Origin: Stichopus chloronotus | Taxonomy: Eukaryota > Echinodermata > Holothuroidea > Aspidochirotida > Stichopodidae | Assembly: GCA_021234535.1 (NCBI GenBank) | Contig: CM037843.1 | Coordinates: forward strand, 4,482,820-4,546,819 | DNA length: 64,000 bases | Direction of reading: 5' to 3' | Shown: positions 11,942 through 27,000 of the stretch, in pieces | How positions within the stretch are numbered: the stretch's first letter is position 1 | Layout: each line of letters begins with the position of its first letter | Program-made: the position numbers and the translations under genes | The notes under the pieces: generated by a model | Told to the model about the DNA's origin: nothing | Seen by the model: the letters and a program-made list of their open reading frames with translations, nothing else | Database searches by the model: none

Positions 11942-13640
11942 AGACACTTGTGTTTTACAGCACAGATAGTATAAAGAGATGAATACCATGCTTATCCTTT
12001 GTCTCTGTGCGGTATGTTAGGCAGAAACGTTTGCTTCAATAAAATCAGTATGGGGCATTTTCAATAATGAGACATTTTCAGACTAGTAAATGCACCCAAA
12101 ATAATCAGGTAATTACGTCAGTCTCACATTAGACAATAACGGAATGCAGTATTGTAAAGTTACAATTTACAACAAAATTAGACAAACAAGGAGAGAAATA
12201 TAAACTTAACTGCTGAACATAATGCAATAGGTTTAGAAGTTCACAAAAATACCAAGGACTGTACTAGAATGTTAGAAAGAAAATAATTACACTATTTGTT
12301 TTGTCAGCATTACGTGCGGTTGATGTTACTGTTTTTCCCTCATCATTCTACTTCTGTGATTAGAGTATAGTAAGTATTTGAGATCATAGGATTTCCACGT
12401 CACAGCATTGTAGTCATCAGCTTGTAATACAGTACTGCACCGATCTTAATGCTCAAGTTCCCCCACTCCTTTCTCCGGTAATATCTATATCCCTTGCCAA
12501 TGACTGGATTCATCAGTTTGATTCGTTTTTACGAGCGAATAGCGAAGTATATAGCAGTCGTGTTTCAGCCTCTTGACAGTCTTTCCTTTGTATGACTGAA
12601 AATTCTTTCAATTTAACCAAATGAAATTACTTAAAACGAAACTTTTAAATGTGAATAAGAATTATTGCATGTTTTTTAGAACAGTTTGTAGACTATTACG
12701 TTGTAAACACTAACATTTTTGAGGGATTGCACAACAAAACGATTGTAAAACATGAATAACAGCCCTTTCCACCGTTTTGCAAATAACTGTTCCGTATGAA
12801 AATCTCAACTCTTCACTGTCGGTATTCTGAAATGTTTGAAATAAATTGTAGCGGACTTTGGATTCTATTTTTTTCTGATAGAGGAATGTAGTATTCAAAT
12901 TCACTTGCTAATATTTCAACCCAGGAGGTTAATACTGCTTGATAACAAACTGGTTTGTTTTATATCTCAATAAAAAGAACGACAACAGGTGGTAACGCGT
13001 CGAGCTGTTCTGTCAAACTTTGCATATTTATCTTCGTAATGTGCTCGTGTGTGTGCCGTACTACTATACTGCCGTACGTGTTGCATACATGCGCGTGGAC
13101 CACTACACTGTACGTGTGCACCTGACTGTCAGTTCCACTAGGCAGGGTAGAAAAGATTGGCAAATGTGCGTTATCGTGACTGACCGTGTTGTCTTTTTCT
13201 TCAAAATTGTCAATGACACTAGGCCTAGAGATAATGGTGTAATAAGCGTACGGTTACTGTCTTTTCAAACTTTCGTATGTATCGTGCCATGATCGAGTAG
13301 AAGTTTACTGGAACTTAGCCCAATGTGTCAGAAGTTGTAACTGCTAGGCTAGGCTAACTCGACTCGAGTCTAAGTTAGCGAACGAACTCCTCGTGCTCCT
13401 AGTCGTAGACTGAATTCTGCGCATAGCCTTGTACGCGTTTCAATCGTAAGTTCGTTGGATATTGGTGCGCCTTTACTTGAGTGATGCCACAGTTCGTTTA
13501 CATCTGCAATTCGGTCCATATTCGCGAGTGTGAATGCCTCGCATTCTGGTTTTCTTTTTACGTTGCACATAGACCTAGACCGATTAGTGAATGACATCAA
13601 AGATATCGTACGCACTGCTGTAGCTAGACAAAGTTTTGTG

Positions 13641-13656
13641 CCCCCCCCCCCCCCCC
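13641..13656. repeat. Poly-C tract (16)
   Basis: An uninterrupted run of sixteen C, just right of the CpG-rich segment in the A-B spacer. Confidence 0.9.
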
Positions 13657-14013
13657 AAGCTTAAGGTAGAGAACCCGCCACTTCTGGTAGGTTTAGAGAG
13701 TAGCACCTGGGAGCCTTCATATTTACTCTTGACATTCACAACATTTTGTAAAGTTGTACCGTGATATTGGTTAGGTCTATAGTTTAGGTTAAGATTAGAG
13801 CGAATGACAGAGGCCCATTTGTGTAAATAGATTTGATCTTGCGAGTTATTTTACCACTGTCGGATAGGCTGGGTTTGTGGACCAGTCTAGTAATATCATT
13901 GCAAGCAAAAATACCCATCTGTGAAGACCAAGGAGTGTGCATACTGAGCTTTGGAAAAGTCTTTAAAAATTCCATTTCAATTAATATACGAAGGTGTAGT
14001 TTCTATGTGAGCT

Positions 14014-14033
14014 CCCCCCCCCCCCCCCCCCCC
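14014..14033. repeat. Poly-C tract (20)
   Basis: An uninterrupted run of twenty C about 960 bp upstream of the first coding exon of copy B. Confidence 0.9.
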
Positions 14034-14991
14034 GCAGATTATCATTGCATCATTCTCAATGTCAACTTCATATCGGTCCAAGTTAAGGACAGTTTTAATC
14101 ATGTGGTCCCATGGTAATTGAAGATGAAGGCTTGCTTCTTTTTCAATATGTATTTTTAATTTGTACATTCTAAAAATTAAACTGTTTCGACTTCCTGACC
14201 ACGTTAACTTTCTATTGATTGTGATACCATGTAAACAAACTGTGTACACTTAAGCATGAACTCACTCCTCAAAACAAATGATACGTTAAGGGGACATACA
14301 TTTGAATCGAACAGTTAGTCTAAATTTGAAATATTATTCCTAAGTTTTGGGAAAAACTGGCAAATGGATTGCTTCGATTCCCACTTAACCAAACCTGAGT
14401 CATTTGATTGTTACATTGTGACTACAGAGTGAATTCCTTTTCCTTTTAAAGTGCTTCCGCTTGGTAATGACACATTGGTAATATAAATGGCTACGATGAA
14501 GAGGTTGTCAACAGAATGACACAGTCCTCATTATCGGGCATTTGTCTGGAGTACAAAGTCAGACTATGTGCCACTAGATTTAAAGGATAGCAAAACATTA
14601 TCTGCATGTTTGTTGTTATAACGCCACCAGTGTTAGGGGTAAATTCTCTTTGTCAATTACATATTGTAACTTCAATCGTTGGAATATCAAAAGCCAATAC
14701 AGAAAGTGATTTAGCCTAAATATGACGAGAATGCCCAGGGAATGTAAACTGGGCGACCAACACTTTACGCTCATGCCCTTTTTCGTAGGCCCCTTTCTGC
14801 ACAACATCCTGCTTACATAACAACATAAAACGATTTCCAAAGTCAAAACTATTTTATTAAATCTTTAATGCTGTAAATTCGAAACAAATCTATTGGCTGG
14901 ATCACTAAACAATACGAGCTGTGAATTTATTTACGTTTTTACTTAAATAGTAGTACTTCTCTCTCTCTCTTTCTTTCACTCTCTTTTTCAG

Positions 14992-15034
14992 GTTTGGTCC
15001 ATGTAACACTTAATATCAAACCATTCCAACAAAA
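14992..15034 (+). promoter_or_regulatory. 5' leader of copy B in the first coding exon, with ATG-TAA
   Basis: A pyrimidine tract with CT repeats and TTTTTCAG (ending 14991) forms a strong splice acceptor 43 bases before the start codon. The sequence after it (GTTTGGTCC...) is conserved at the same place in copy C (36243) and copy D (60808). At least one non-coding exon therefore probably lies upstream. The leader has ATG immediately followed by TAA (15001-15006), a minimal upstream ORF with a pyrimidine at -3. Confidence 0.65.
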
Positions 15035-18000
15035 ATGCAGTTTTTACAGTTGATCCTACTGACCGTTTCCGTACCACTTCTCTCAGCTGTAGCCAGTTGC
15101 CTTTACATTTTTACAAGTATCCTTTATTCCCGATGGAGGTACAGGCACCTGCCAACGCCAAAATTCAATGGGTAACGTCTTAACAGTGTTTTTTAATGTA
15201 CATTTATATGAAGGACGAAGATTTCTGTATTTTTGTGCGGATGATTGTTTTATTTCTTTTACAAGCACGTGCTAGGACTATTTCTTAAAAACATTTTGCA
15301 ATGTTAAATGCGAATGTCTAATCATCCTTTGGAACGTGTATCAAGCCACACTTTTATCTACAGTGCAGTGTATTTGCATGATAATGGTGTCGTGTACATT
15401 GAATATAGCTAAATGATAATTTCTCATTTCTCTCCTTAATTAAAGCATTTTTTTCTTAGCGTCCCTTTCTGAAATTAGTAAAGCTGACGATGAAGGTAGT
15501 CACTTTCCTGCGCTTATGCTAAAATGGTAAGTATATGTAAAATGGTAACAGTTTCAAATACGCATGAACATTAATTAGCTTAATAACAATTGTGTTCTCA
15601 TAATGCTAACTTGGTGACTTTTTGCTAGTCTGACGGTATAAGCACTTTAATTTGTACTTGCCATGTCTGTCAGATATTACAAGATATTTTAGTCAAAACG
15701 GAATCGCAAAATACAGAACACTTTTCCGGAGCTAATGTCTTCTTCATAACTCAAAATATTGCTTTAAGAGAGACTGGACTGGCACAGTAAACTGAAACTA
15801 GTCAGAATGGTGCCTCTGCTGGCAAATTTGACTGACTAGGATGTAATTACGGTCTGTGAATTGGTCAGTGATCAGTTGATTATTCGGGACCACACAACCG
15901 ACTGATCCACTGATATGTTCAGTCGTCAACATTCAACATAAAAAAAGTCCAGTTGATGTAAAATTTCATGTAACACTAGCAAATTACTGAAAAATGTTCC
16001 ACAACTCCAAACATGCTACAAGAAGTATGGTTTTTGTCAAGGAGGGTGAAATTTCCCTGACTTCATGCATGAAGTTTCATTACTTTTACCGACAAATCCC
16101 TTCAAGAAGCATTGGTATCAATTATGGCTGACGATTGATGAAATTCCAAGTACAATCTTAAATTGTGTTGTCTTTTCTTGGTAAAACAACAGTTCCTTAC
16201 ATACAGCAAAATTTGAAACAAATATGAGAGAACAAACTGATAAACGCAGTGATTGCTTTTTCGTAATTTTGTTATTTTATTCCTTTAGGTCCAAGGAGTG
16301 TGGTAAGGTGTTTGTCTTTTATTTGTTGAACAGAACACTTGTGGTGTGCCTGGAGCCATCAGTTGTCAAGGTACGTATATGTAATATGGTCATAAATGTC
16401 ACGTTGACGGTGAAGACAGAAGGTGAGAAATGGAAGAGATATCAAAGGATCTTTGACAGATGACCCAAAACACGAACGTACAGTTTCATAATTGTTCATT
16501 CGATTGCAAGGTATGGAGTAATGAGAAGATTGTAATCAGGGATTTAGTAACACATCAATACTTTATTTACCAAATGAGCATCACAATATGTGATCCTCTT
16601 TCTTTGACACATGCATGGAATTAGTCATATTTTACAATATTGTTATTGGGCAAAGCAAAGAGCAACTTAGTAAAGAAGATTATGCTTCATCGAGATACCC
16701 ATGTTAGGAATGATTTGGCTCTTAATGCTATCCAGTATCTTCTCATAATGTACATGCAATTAATTTACCTAAACGACCTGTACAACAAAAACAAGAACAA
16801 CGAGAAAACGAAACCGAGTCGTGTCCTTTTCACACAAACGTACAATTTCATACACTCATACACTTTCATTTCCGTTTCATACACTTTCATACAAGTGAAT
16901 TAGTCAAAACACCTTCAACTAGTTCTAAGAGATATCGTTTGACTTATCTTAGTCAAAATAACGTCTCATTGAGGCTGTTTTGAACAACTTATATGAAGGG
17001 TACACGTGTCACTATCTTACCTTGCTCACATTCAATGAGGTAATAAGTAGCCCCTTACTGCATAGTTTGATAACATAATCAATATTATGGTTTTTCTTAT
17101 TCATTGACAGAGAAGAAATTAATATCAACGGAAGATTCCGATTGGGCAAAAGCGATATCGCAGGCAGAGTGCCAAAAACAACAAAGATAATTACTGATTG
17201 GTACGATATTTTTTTTCTTCCAGGAGTTGCTTATTAATACAATGGGCAATAAACCAAAATCTTACAACGACTTCAGTACAGTTTTTAACCAGCAATTTCT
17301 CGGTAATGGTCTTTTCAGTGAAGTGAACACAATCAGGTGGGAGAAAAAAAGAAAAATGTTTAACCCAGCTTTCAGAAGAGGGTGAGGATAAGGAACAGAA
17401 ATTTATCTTTGATATTTCATTTGAAAAAATACACTGCTGTTAAAGAAGACAATCACAAAGTAGAGACCAACATTTGGTCCACACTGCCACCAAATTTCAT
17501 TTACATATGTTGTTTACATTCAAAGATATTGCAATTTGAATGTTCATATAAAAATTAATCAGGAAGCTGAAATCTTGAGATTGTGATGACATTATCGGAC
17601 CAGATGTTACTGTTATTCAAATCAGAGCGTTAATGATTTGATTATTGCATGATACAGTTCAGTAGTTCAACACAAAATGTGTACAAGTGTGTGAGGATTT
17701 ATAGAAATTATAGGTAACGAAAACAAGGAAATACATTAAAATTAGAGTTCCTGCTATAAGTGATAATGTGACATCATTATTCGACTTACTCAAGTTGGTT
17801 TACATTCAGATTAGAAAAAATGGTAGCACCCTTCTCTGAATTTCAAACGTACTGTAACTTAACTAGGAAAAGTATCTCTGAATGAAACTGTGATAAGATG
17901 TTTGTCAAACAAAGTAAATATAGGTATCCTTCTTCTTTAGTATAATTTGCCTGTAAACAAAATAAATTCCATATAATTAGGAAGCTGTCCTCTCGTTATC

Positions 18001-21000
18001 ACGGAAATCTATCTCTGCAGACTATGCTTTTTACGGCACTTACAAGTATTTGATAAAATTTCTGAGGTGCAAACTGAACATTCCTTGTGTTCCTTTATGA
18101 ATGTCCTATAAGCGTAGCCACTCTCACAACATAGTTCTGAAGTCGATCCTCTATTTTCTCAATAAACATTCTCTGTCCTCGTATTTCAAGTTTATGAATG
18201 CCTATTTGTGGAAATAGCTCATCTGTCTCTTTGCGTAGGATAGACAGAAATAGGATAGGTAGAATATATATGGATATTCTTCTCACGTTTATTTTGTCCT
18301 AATTGTCATGTAGGGGTGTAGAATTTAGTTTACAGAAAACTCAGTGACCCCTGTGAGAACCACTAAATTAAAGTTTCTGTATTGTTATTGTGGTACATTT
18401 GAAAGATTACAGCTGCACTTCACTAATTTAATGAATAAGGACAAGCAGTTAGCAGCTGGTGGCGCACTAAATTCATTGCTTAAACATGATACGTTGATGT
18501 ATTTGGAGATTTTACTTCAGAGCTTTTCATTAGCAAACCAAAGGCCGGCTCACTTATTTTGTCAGGTAGCTTGTCTACTTAAACCGAGAGTCATTGTTCA
18601 TGTATGATGTCATTGCCAGTAAAACGCAGTACCTTATCACATTGCGATATATAATATGGCAAGTATGGCTGATTCATGATTTGTGGAAAAAGTTACTGCT
18701 AATCCTCTGAAAGAGGATACATAGCATAATGAACCATTTCGCGGTCTCATACCCTATTACTTCTCTCTACCAGTCGAGCAACTACATTCAGTGTTAGCAC
18801 ATGTTGTCTTAAAAGAATGATTTATGGTGGTAAGGATTTGTGAAGTGGTAATGAATCATATCGAACAATACCACCGAATTCCAATACCCAATTAAGACTA
18901 ATTCAGTGTTTTCAAACCCTCAATAATTAAACTGTAGTTGCTTCTCCTTGAAGGTCATTTATGCAAAAGCAGTATGTAGTCTTTAAATATTGTTACTTGA
19001 TTAATATCATCATTAATGATTCTAATGATTCCATGATATAAGTCCTGAAATAGATGTAACATGTTTGAAAATCTTCAAACTGGAGTACATTCATAGCTAA
19101 AGAAAGCATTTGAGTGGTTCTTTAACTAAGGAACAAAATACATAACTAGGTTTTGGATTCTGCAAAGGTTGAAAGAGATATGGTCCATATGTCGTAACAG
19201 TGCACAATATGGCGCACTGGTTTTATTTGTTTGTAGTTTCATTTGGCGACAACAAAGTCACTTTCAAACAAATACATTTCATTGTGTGTTCACTAGGTAT
19301 ACGGACAATTGCACGCTAATAAACTTATCATTTCTCTTAGCTATCCTATTGGACTTATGCACCAATACAACAGCAGCGTCGAGGAGCTGATATCACATCT
19401 AAAACCAATGGCAGATGGGGAGACGGAAATACTAATGGCAGATCAGCTTAACAAGGTTGCTCTTGATATTATTGCTAAGGTAAGGAGTTTTTGTCGTATA
19501 TCTGCAGTAATCCAACCCACTGTGTTTGTAATGATATGGTAAATTCATCCACTTTTCACTACACATCGGTGTCATGAGGTAAAATACTTTCATTTCATTT
19601 ATTTGCTTTCCACAACATGTAACTACAATATTGTACAGGATAATTGCAATAAGAAAATTCATAAACATGATGTAAATGAAGCCCCTTCCCCCCCCCCCCC
19701 AAAAAAAAAAACCGATGGGCTTGTCAGGACGCTAACAAAAACAAACATACAAACAGGGAAGACATAAGGGACAAAGAAAACAAAGTCATCCCTAAGCCAG
19801 CAAGAATGTGTCCCACCCTCCAAACCGCCCACCCCACCCCAACCTATTGGTGCTTACGTGCCATTTCTTAAATTAACTATCGGTACCGCGTTTTAAGTTA
19901 AATTAGCACCGAAGAGACATTGAACAGGGTAAAATAACTAAACAGGTGAATACTTGCTGATATAATATTTAACGCGGTTTCTCTTAAAGGAATGTAAGCG
20001 CGGCCGTGAGATCATAGTGTCCAGCAAAGTGTTCAGGCCCATACTTCTCGGTGTGGTACAAAACTAAAGAGTGTAAGGATTTCTTAAGAAATGAGCACGA
20101 CGGCCATCATAACCATATTTAGACCTGTCGACACTTAAAATGTTTGATGATTGTAACGACGTGCACTTTAATTTTTCTCGTGCATTGCTACTTGCCTCTG
20201 CATGGTTCCAGTATCTGATTTCGACGAGCTTATATTTTCAAAAAATTCTCGTAGCTAAAAGATAAAACAAACACGCACAGAGCATTTACCCTAGCAGGGA
20301 GCTTCACACTACACATACAGTTTTGCGTTCTTTCCACGATGAAACTGTTCGTCGTAAAGTCATGTTACATGTTAATTTTCTATTTGATTAAATATTAACA
20401 CCTCAGGGAGAAGGCACACAATAGCCTTAACATCTATCACAGTTATTTGAGAAGTTTTCTGTTCAATGGAGCATTTGCTAATTCATTATTTCTGCATTGT
20501 GGGCAAAATGAAAGCCAAAACACCGGAGGGCACAGGTCGGGTGACAAGTTTGATCAAACCCCACACTACCTTTGATGTTTTGAGTTATCTATGTAGAATT
20601 TTTAGAAGACCAGACACTGCATGCCTCGCGTATTTAGAGGTATGGTAGACAGTTACGAACTATTGCTACCACACCTACAATCACTCCCAGTCAGCCATGC
20701 CTATACAGTACACATGCAGCCCAGTGGTGGTAATGTATGGCAGCATTTGCGTCGTCTGTAGCAGCAGATTGCCTAGTCCGTTGCATACTTAGCTTGCCTC
20801 ATTTACTTCAGCCAGTTCAGCCACATGTGGCTCACGTAGAGGGTGCCAAAACACAGCCATATCCACATATTTCACGTGTGTCGCAGGTGTGTCTCATATC
20901 TTGGCAATTTATTCTGTTGCATTGATTGATTGATTGATTAATATTCAGTGACCATTTCATTTTTTATTCTTTTCAATTAGACATTAACTATAAATTGAAT

Positions 21001-24000
21001 TCTGACCTAATACTATTTTGAGCAGGATAGCCTAGTTGAGATGTCTCAAGCTTTTGTTCAACATCAAGAGCTCACACTTTTCATGGTTGCAGATAGGGTC
21101 AAGTGTCTCCTCGTTTGACTGGGGAAAAATTTTCTGAAAACGAAAACGTTCAAAATATGGAAAACTGACCATGTGGCATAATGCTAGCTACCTGCCAAAT
21201 GCAAATTTTTCGAATGTACAATTTTAGGCCTATCTTTGTATTAATTAAGTCAAAATATTCCCCTATTCACCGTGTATTTCGACCACATATAAACTTGAAC
21301 GCTAGGGTGGACAGTGTATGTGGACAGTATTCTCCTTTTGACCAAACGTTAGGTACTTGATAAATATACAAACGTAGGCATTTGTGAGACTGGGATCATG
21401 ATTGGATTGTGCTGATGATCTTGGTAGTAGCAATACCATTGTTCACAGTCCTCTTGTATACAAAAAAGTAATTGACATATTGCGTTAAGCCTCTATTAGT
21501 GAGTCATCAGCTACCATCCCACAAAAAAAATCTGATGCATTCTTAAGATAACTAGTGAATCTTTGTAGCACGTGACAGTTGATATATGATATTCCAATTT
21601 AATCTATGGTATATCCCACTGATGCAGGTTGCCTTTGACCTCAATGACTTGAATGTGATAGCTGACGATTCTGCACCATTTTGTAAGGCAGTGTCTCAGT
21701 CATTTGCTGGTTTCATGTGGAAGCAACGAAGGCCGTATATATGGCAGGTGAGATATCGCTGTGTTTTTGTTCAGTTAACTTGTACATGTGATATGAAAAA
21801 CACATTTTGTGGTGTTGACCGAATTAATCATTATATTAGCCACTATTTCCATCAACTCCACCAGATACTGACCAATTCACAAATTTGCTTTAAGTTGCAT
21901 CGTGATTAGACAAAACAAAAATGAACATTTGTGACATCAGGGGAGGAACGTACTCGAATGACATGTTTATCTTTTATTTCAAGGATTATGCATAGGTTTT
22001 TATTTTGGAAGCTTGTATCTTCGTCTCTAATAAAATTGATATTTCTTACCACCTTGAAATCCACTTCAGGCCGAACAAAGAGAATGCTGACCCTGTGCAA
22101 CACCATACACATCAGTAGTTTTTAATTTTCATCCAAGCTCGAAAAGCCATGTCTCAAAACCAATGGATACAAACACAATGCAACGGTGTGCTACTTAACG
22201 TTTCACATATCTGCAACTACCATATGAAGCTAGCCCTTTTCTTATATACATGTCAGACTTAATTTTTAAATGTATGTGACAAATTTGTTTTTAGCGCTTT
22301 TTATGTTACTTTTTTGTGGAGTCTGTTTTATTTGAAAGAGGTGAGGTCCTGTCATTGCAAAACTGAAACATTGTTTTGTCCCAAAGCTGACCCCATGGTA
22401 AAAGTTTTCTTCTGGTCAAGAACGGATACTTACTGTACGTTTCCGTCTTCCTGCCAGTTTGATTTTCGGGCAAAGAATCGGTCAGTCGTGAGGGAGAGCG
22501 TAGAAGCTATAAGGCTGATGGGACAAACAGCTAAATCGTGTATCCTACAAAGGATAGACGATATAAACTCCGGTAAAGACTATCCTCAGGATATCTTGAC
22601 TCACATTTTGAAGATTTCTAACAATCTCGAGAGCGACGACTTTGGACTGGAAGAAATGATCGATGAATTTATCACTTTCTTCATCGCAGGTGAGTTGAAT
22701 TTTCATTTCCATTCTTGAACTAATGAGCATAGCACTACAACTGTTTGTTTTTTATGTTTCTACTCACCCTGAGTTACATCTTCCGTGGAACAGCTAGTTT
22801 TTCCAAAGGGCTGGGGGGGGGGGGGAAAGATATGTCAATTTTCCCAAAACTCTTCAAGGTCACAGACAAGATGGTTGGAGCTTGTGTATGAGTGTGACTT
22901 CCGATATGATGAAAATCATGACTGGTCGACATCCTGCTGGAGGGGGGAGGGCAAGAGGAGAATGACTCGGTTTGAGCTGTATATATATCCAGGACATATT
23001 TCCTGTTTTCAAGTGATGCTTTTCATTTTTTAGTTTTGCCTTGTGAAATACTTATATTTAGTCTTTATGTGAATAGGCCTAATTCAGAAAGAACAAACGT
23101 TGCATAAGACACGCTACCTAGTAGACATCACTTCTGATTTCCTTTTGATTTATAGTTAATGGACAAAGTACGGTAAATGTATGCCGTAAATTTATTTATT
23201 ATTGTTGTCCGGGTATGCTCAGATACACAGAGTGAAATAAAATGTATAAATTACTTATGAAAGAAAAATGAGGTACACCACAAAAGAAACAAAATTAGAT
23301 CATCGTCATTTTATATGACATATTAAAGATAACAGAATCGCCATTGGGAAAGGATACGTTCACACCTTCGAATATAACTTCTATCTGTTTATAAATTTGT
23401 GATGTGTATGTAAAATGTTGCAATGAGTAAATACCATTAGTATTCTTCGAAATGCCCACACATTAGAAATGCTAACCTTCAGACAGTGGGCCAGCCAATT
23501 TCACATCAGTTATTAAAGCTACCACTTGGTCCAACATTCATTGCATCATTGACCAAGCAAAGTGTATGAGAATTACTGGAATATGAGGGACATACTTTCT
23601 AACTTCACTGCAGTGCACTTGATAGAAAATTAGATATTTCTTGCAGACGTAAGAAAATCTGTGGGCAGGGCCAAGGCGTGGCGACCGGGGAGGAGAGGGG
23701 AAGGAGTTGTCTCATCCCCAAAATTTGTCCAAGCGATGCAGACACCCTCCTCCCCTTGCAACCGTCTCCCAGTCCATTCGTAACTGATCTCATGATTTCA
23801 CCCACCTGTCAAAAGACTCAAAAACAATGCACTCCATTTTTTATAAAATTCTGGACCAGCACTTTGTCGTTAAAAAAAGGTTGACCAAAACATCCAACCA
23901 GTCGGAATTTTGTACCTTCACACTCCCTAAAGATATTACCCTAGCTACAGACATCTGTGGGTTACAAAACAGTATTTTTTTTAAGACTTATGATACACAA

Positions 24001-27000
24001 AATGCATCTGTCAGGCATAGAAGCGACTGTTTGGTAAGCCATTAACTTCGTCACCATGTATAACGGATGACTCAAAGACAGCAGGAATGCACGTAAGGGG
24101 AGATTATTTGCAAACACATAGATGCATTGAGTATGTCGTCAGGTTTTCTTTTACAATCTTGTAACACATGTACATATACATGATACGCAAATTTCTTAGC
24201 AAGCAATGCTCACAAGATCTTCAATGTCATTCTTATCTTCCCAGGTCAAGAGACAACTGCTCAGTTGATGTCATTCACCTTTGAAATGGCTGGGAGGCAC
24301 CCTGAAGTGTACGCTAAGTAAGTTGGGAGACATTAGACTGATTTTAGAGAGATCTCTGCTTGACTTTTGGTTTTATCATTTTGACTTAAGACTATCTACA
24401 CATTATATGGAATGTAAGTAGCTATACTTACGCACTCTCGTAATTCCAAACAATTTACTTTGAGTTTGTCACAGAAGTCGATGTAGTATGAGGTGGTTCC
24501 TTCGCTTTTGAAGGGTCGGAGTATAAAAGTTTAAAGAGGAAACCGTTATTCATGAATGATTGACTTAAATATTTAGTTCGATTAGAGTATCGTTGTGTGA
24601 TACTCACGTAATATTAGAATTTCACAGTTTCGCAAACTCGAAAAAGCTGTGTTGAGAAATGTGTCATAGCTTCTACTTCTGTTTAGATCTCATCCCATGT
24701 TTGTTTTTCCTCTTATTTCGTTGACCGCTCAGGATGCAAGAAGAAGTGGATCGCGTTATTGGAAATAAAGAAACCATCTCGTACGAAGACACTTCTCAGC
24801 TGAAATACATGACAATGGTACGCATATTCTCCAGCATAAAGTTCGTGACTCTCAATATATATATACACAAGGCATGGTGATTAAGACAGACGAGGTAAAC
24901 TGACGGGAGTGGCATGAGGGGGGGGGGGGTATTGGAGTGTGTAGCCACAAAAAGAAATGGCAGATCTGAAAGGTAGAGGAAACAGGAGACAAACTTAACT
25001 GGTTTCTAACAAAATCATTTAAATAATATCAAAATTTATATGGCAAGAAATAACACAAAATCAACTAAAAAATCATCACAGCAGCTCACGGAAGTATATC
25101 CCTGTATCAGTAGTCTCTTTTTTTCTTTGGCAGGTGTTAAAAGAGGTTCTGAGATATACACCTCCTGTCGGGTTCGTGTTAAAGGAGAGTGTGAATGACA
25201 TTGTGGTCAATGGCTACAAAATTCCAGTAGGATCAACAATTGTGGTGAGTTACAGACGTTCCCAAATTTTCGATACCAATTTTTGATACACGGAAGGCTT
25301 TTAAAGTGCATAGAGAGTCTACCCATGCCTGCAACAGACCGTTTGCTCAAAGGTCATTTGGAGTCAACAGGGGTTAGGCAAAGTGTGAAATCCTTCTTAA
25401 CATGATATGTCTTGAAGGGGACAGTTTGGACAGATTTCCTGTTTTGATATTTAGGTGTACCTTATCAAGTACAAGTAGCCTTCTGTTTTAATTGAGGTAG
25501 AACTTCATTTGTGGTCAAAGAGTGAAAACATTGTAAATATGATATCTCAAGAAGAGAAGTTTGAACAGATCTCATATTTGGTTTTTAATTGTACCTTTTG
25601 AAGTACTTAAAGACTATTGTTCGTGGCAGAGGTCAAAGTTCATTTGGGATCAACGGGCATCAAATAGTGAAAACCTTGCAGAGATATGTTATCACAAGAC
25701 GTTAGGCTTGTCCTGATGTCATATTTGTTATGTAGGGGTTGTGGCAAGTGTAATATTGATTGCAAATGCAAGAATATAATTGGTGGTTAAGGCCATTTAG
25801 CTGAAAAACAGCCAATCTTTTTACGCCATGTGCACTTGGAATCCCAAGACAGGAATCTATTATTATCTCTCATTACGTATGTAGGTGTGCCCGTTGAGTT
25901 ATGATAAACCTACCTGTCAGTCATTATCTTAAGGTAGCAGATATATTGCGTGTAGATAGTTGTTGACTTGTTGTAACATTGCAAAATTAAAGTAGAACAT
26001 TTCAATGACAAAGCACGTTCACATCCTCACCTGTCAGATTAAAAAAACTCACAGCTGAATCATCGAAACCACAATGCCTTTGATCTTTCTGGTTAGTACT
26101 TAGAGAGACTACCTCTTGCCTGCAATAGACCGCTCACTCAACGGGTGAAAGAAGGTGTAAAGACAAAAGAAAACAATCGTCTTGAATGGTCTAAATTATT
26201 TACTAAATTGCCAGGGTCACAAAGTCTGACAAAACCTTATATCATTACTCATGATGAAACTTTCCTTCTTAAAACTTCTGGCAGGCTCTCTATCTGCCTG
26301 ATTACAACTTATTGCCCAATGGTAGGAAACAAAGCACAGTGCACTGAAAACTGATACATTCAACTGCCCCTCTGAGTAATTGATTGACAATATCAGATCG
26401 ACTTTCTAGAATATCTGGCATCTATATGCCATGGCAACTGAGCTAAATGAAGAAATATAACGTCTAGGGTTAACAAATACTCAGGCTAATAAGTTTCTCA
26501 CGCAGAATATAGCTTTGAGGCACGGATCATTGAACATGGCTGATACCCTACACCGCCTCTCATGTTATTGGGATATTTTCATTGAAATCTTAAGAACGAC
26601 AGTCTCTGCATGCATATATATATATATGTATATATATGTATATATATATATGTATGTGTGTGTGTATGTATATATTTATATCTACGTATATAATATACAT
26701 TATTTGTAAAGAAAAGGCTTCCGTGTCATTGTTTCTAATCTTTTGTGCATTTTCTTTTTACAATCGTTCAACTCCACATTAAACTAGGAAGAAAGTTTTT
26801 AAATGCATAGACATGCATAAGTTTTTTACGCTAGTGGCATCATCTATGATGACCCACATCTGAAGGGAACCTCCATTAAACTGTGTGGCTTTTTAATATC
26901 CTATTCTTCGTAGATGAACCATTATGCTTTTGGGAGAGATGAAAGATTCTGGGACAACCCGGAGGAATTCATTCCCGAGCGTTTCCAAGAGGAGGATACT

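Larger units (their letters stand above)
10451..14991. other. Intergenic between copies A and B; no gene recognised
   Basis: No exon, RNA gene or intact transposon protein is recognised. The stretch contains G and C homopolymers (11926-11941, 13641-13656, 14014-14033) and a relatively CpG-rich segment at about 13040-13640. The promoter and non-coding first exon of copy B should lie here, because the first coding exon of B is preceded by a splice acceptor, but I cannot place them. Confidence 0.6.

Noticed and set aside
20520..20940. tRNA-derived SINE ending in ATTG repeats
   Set aside because: No convincing A and B box promoter or tRNA-like fold could be read by eye; only the tetranucleotide repeat is reported.
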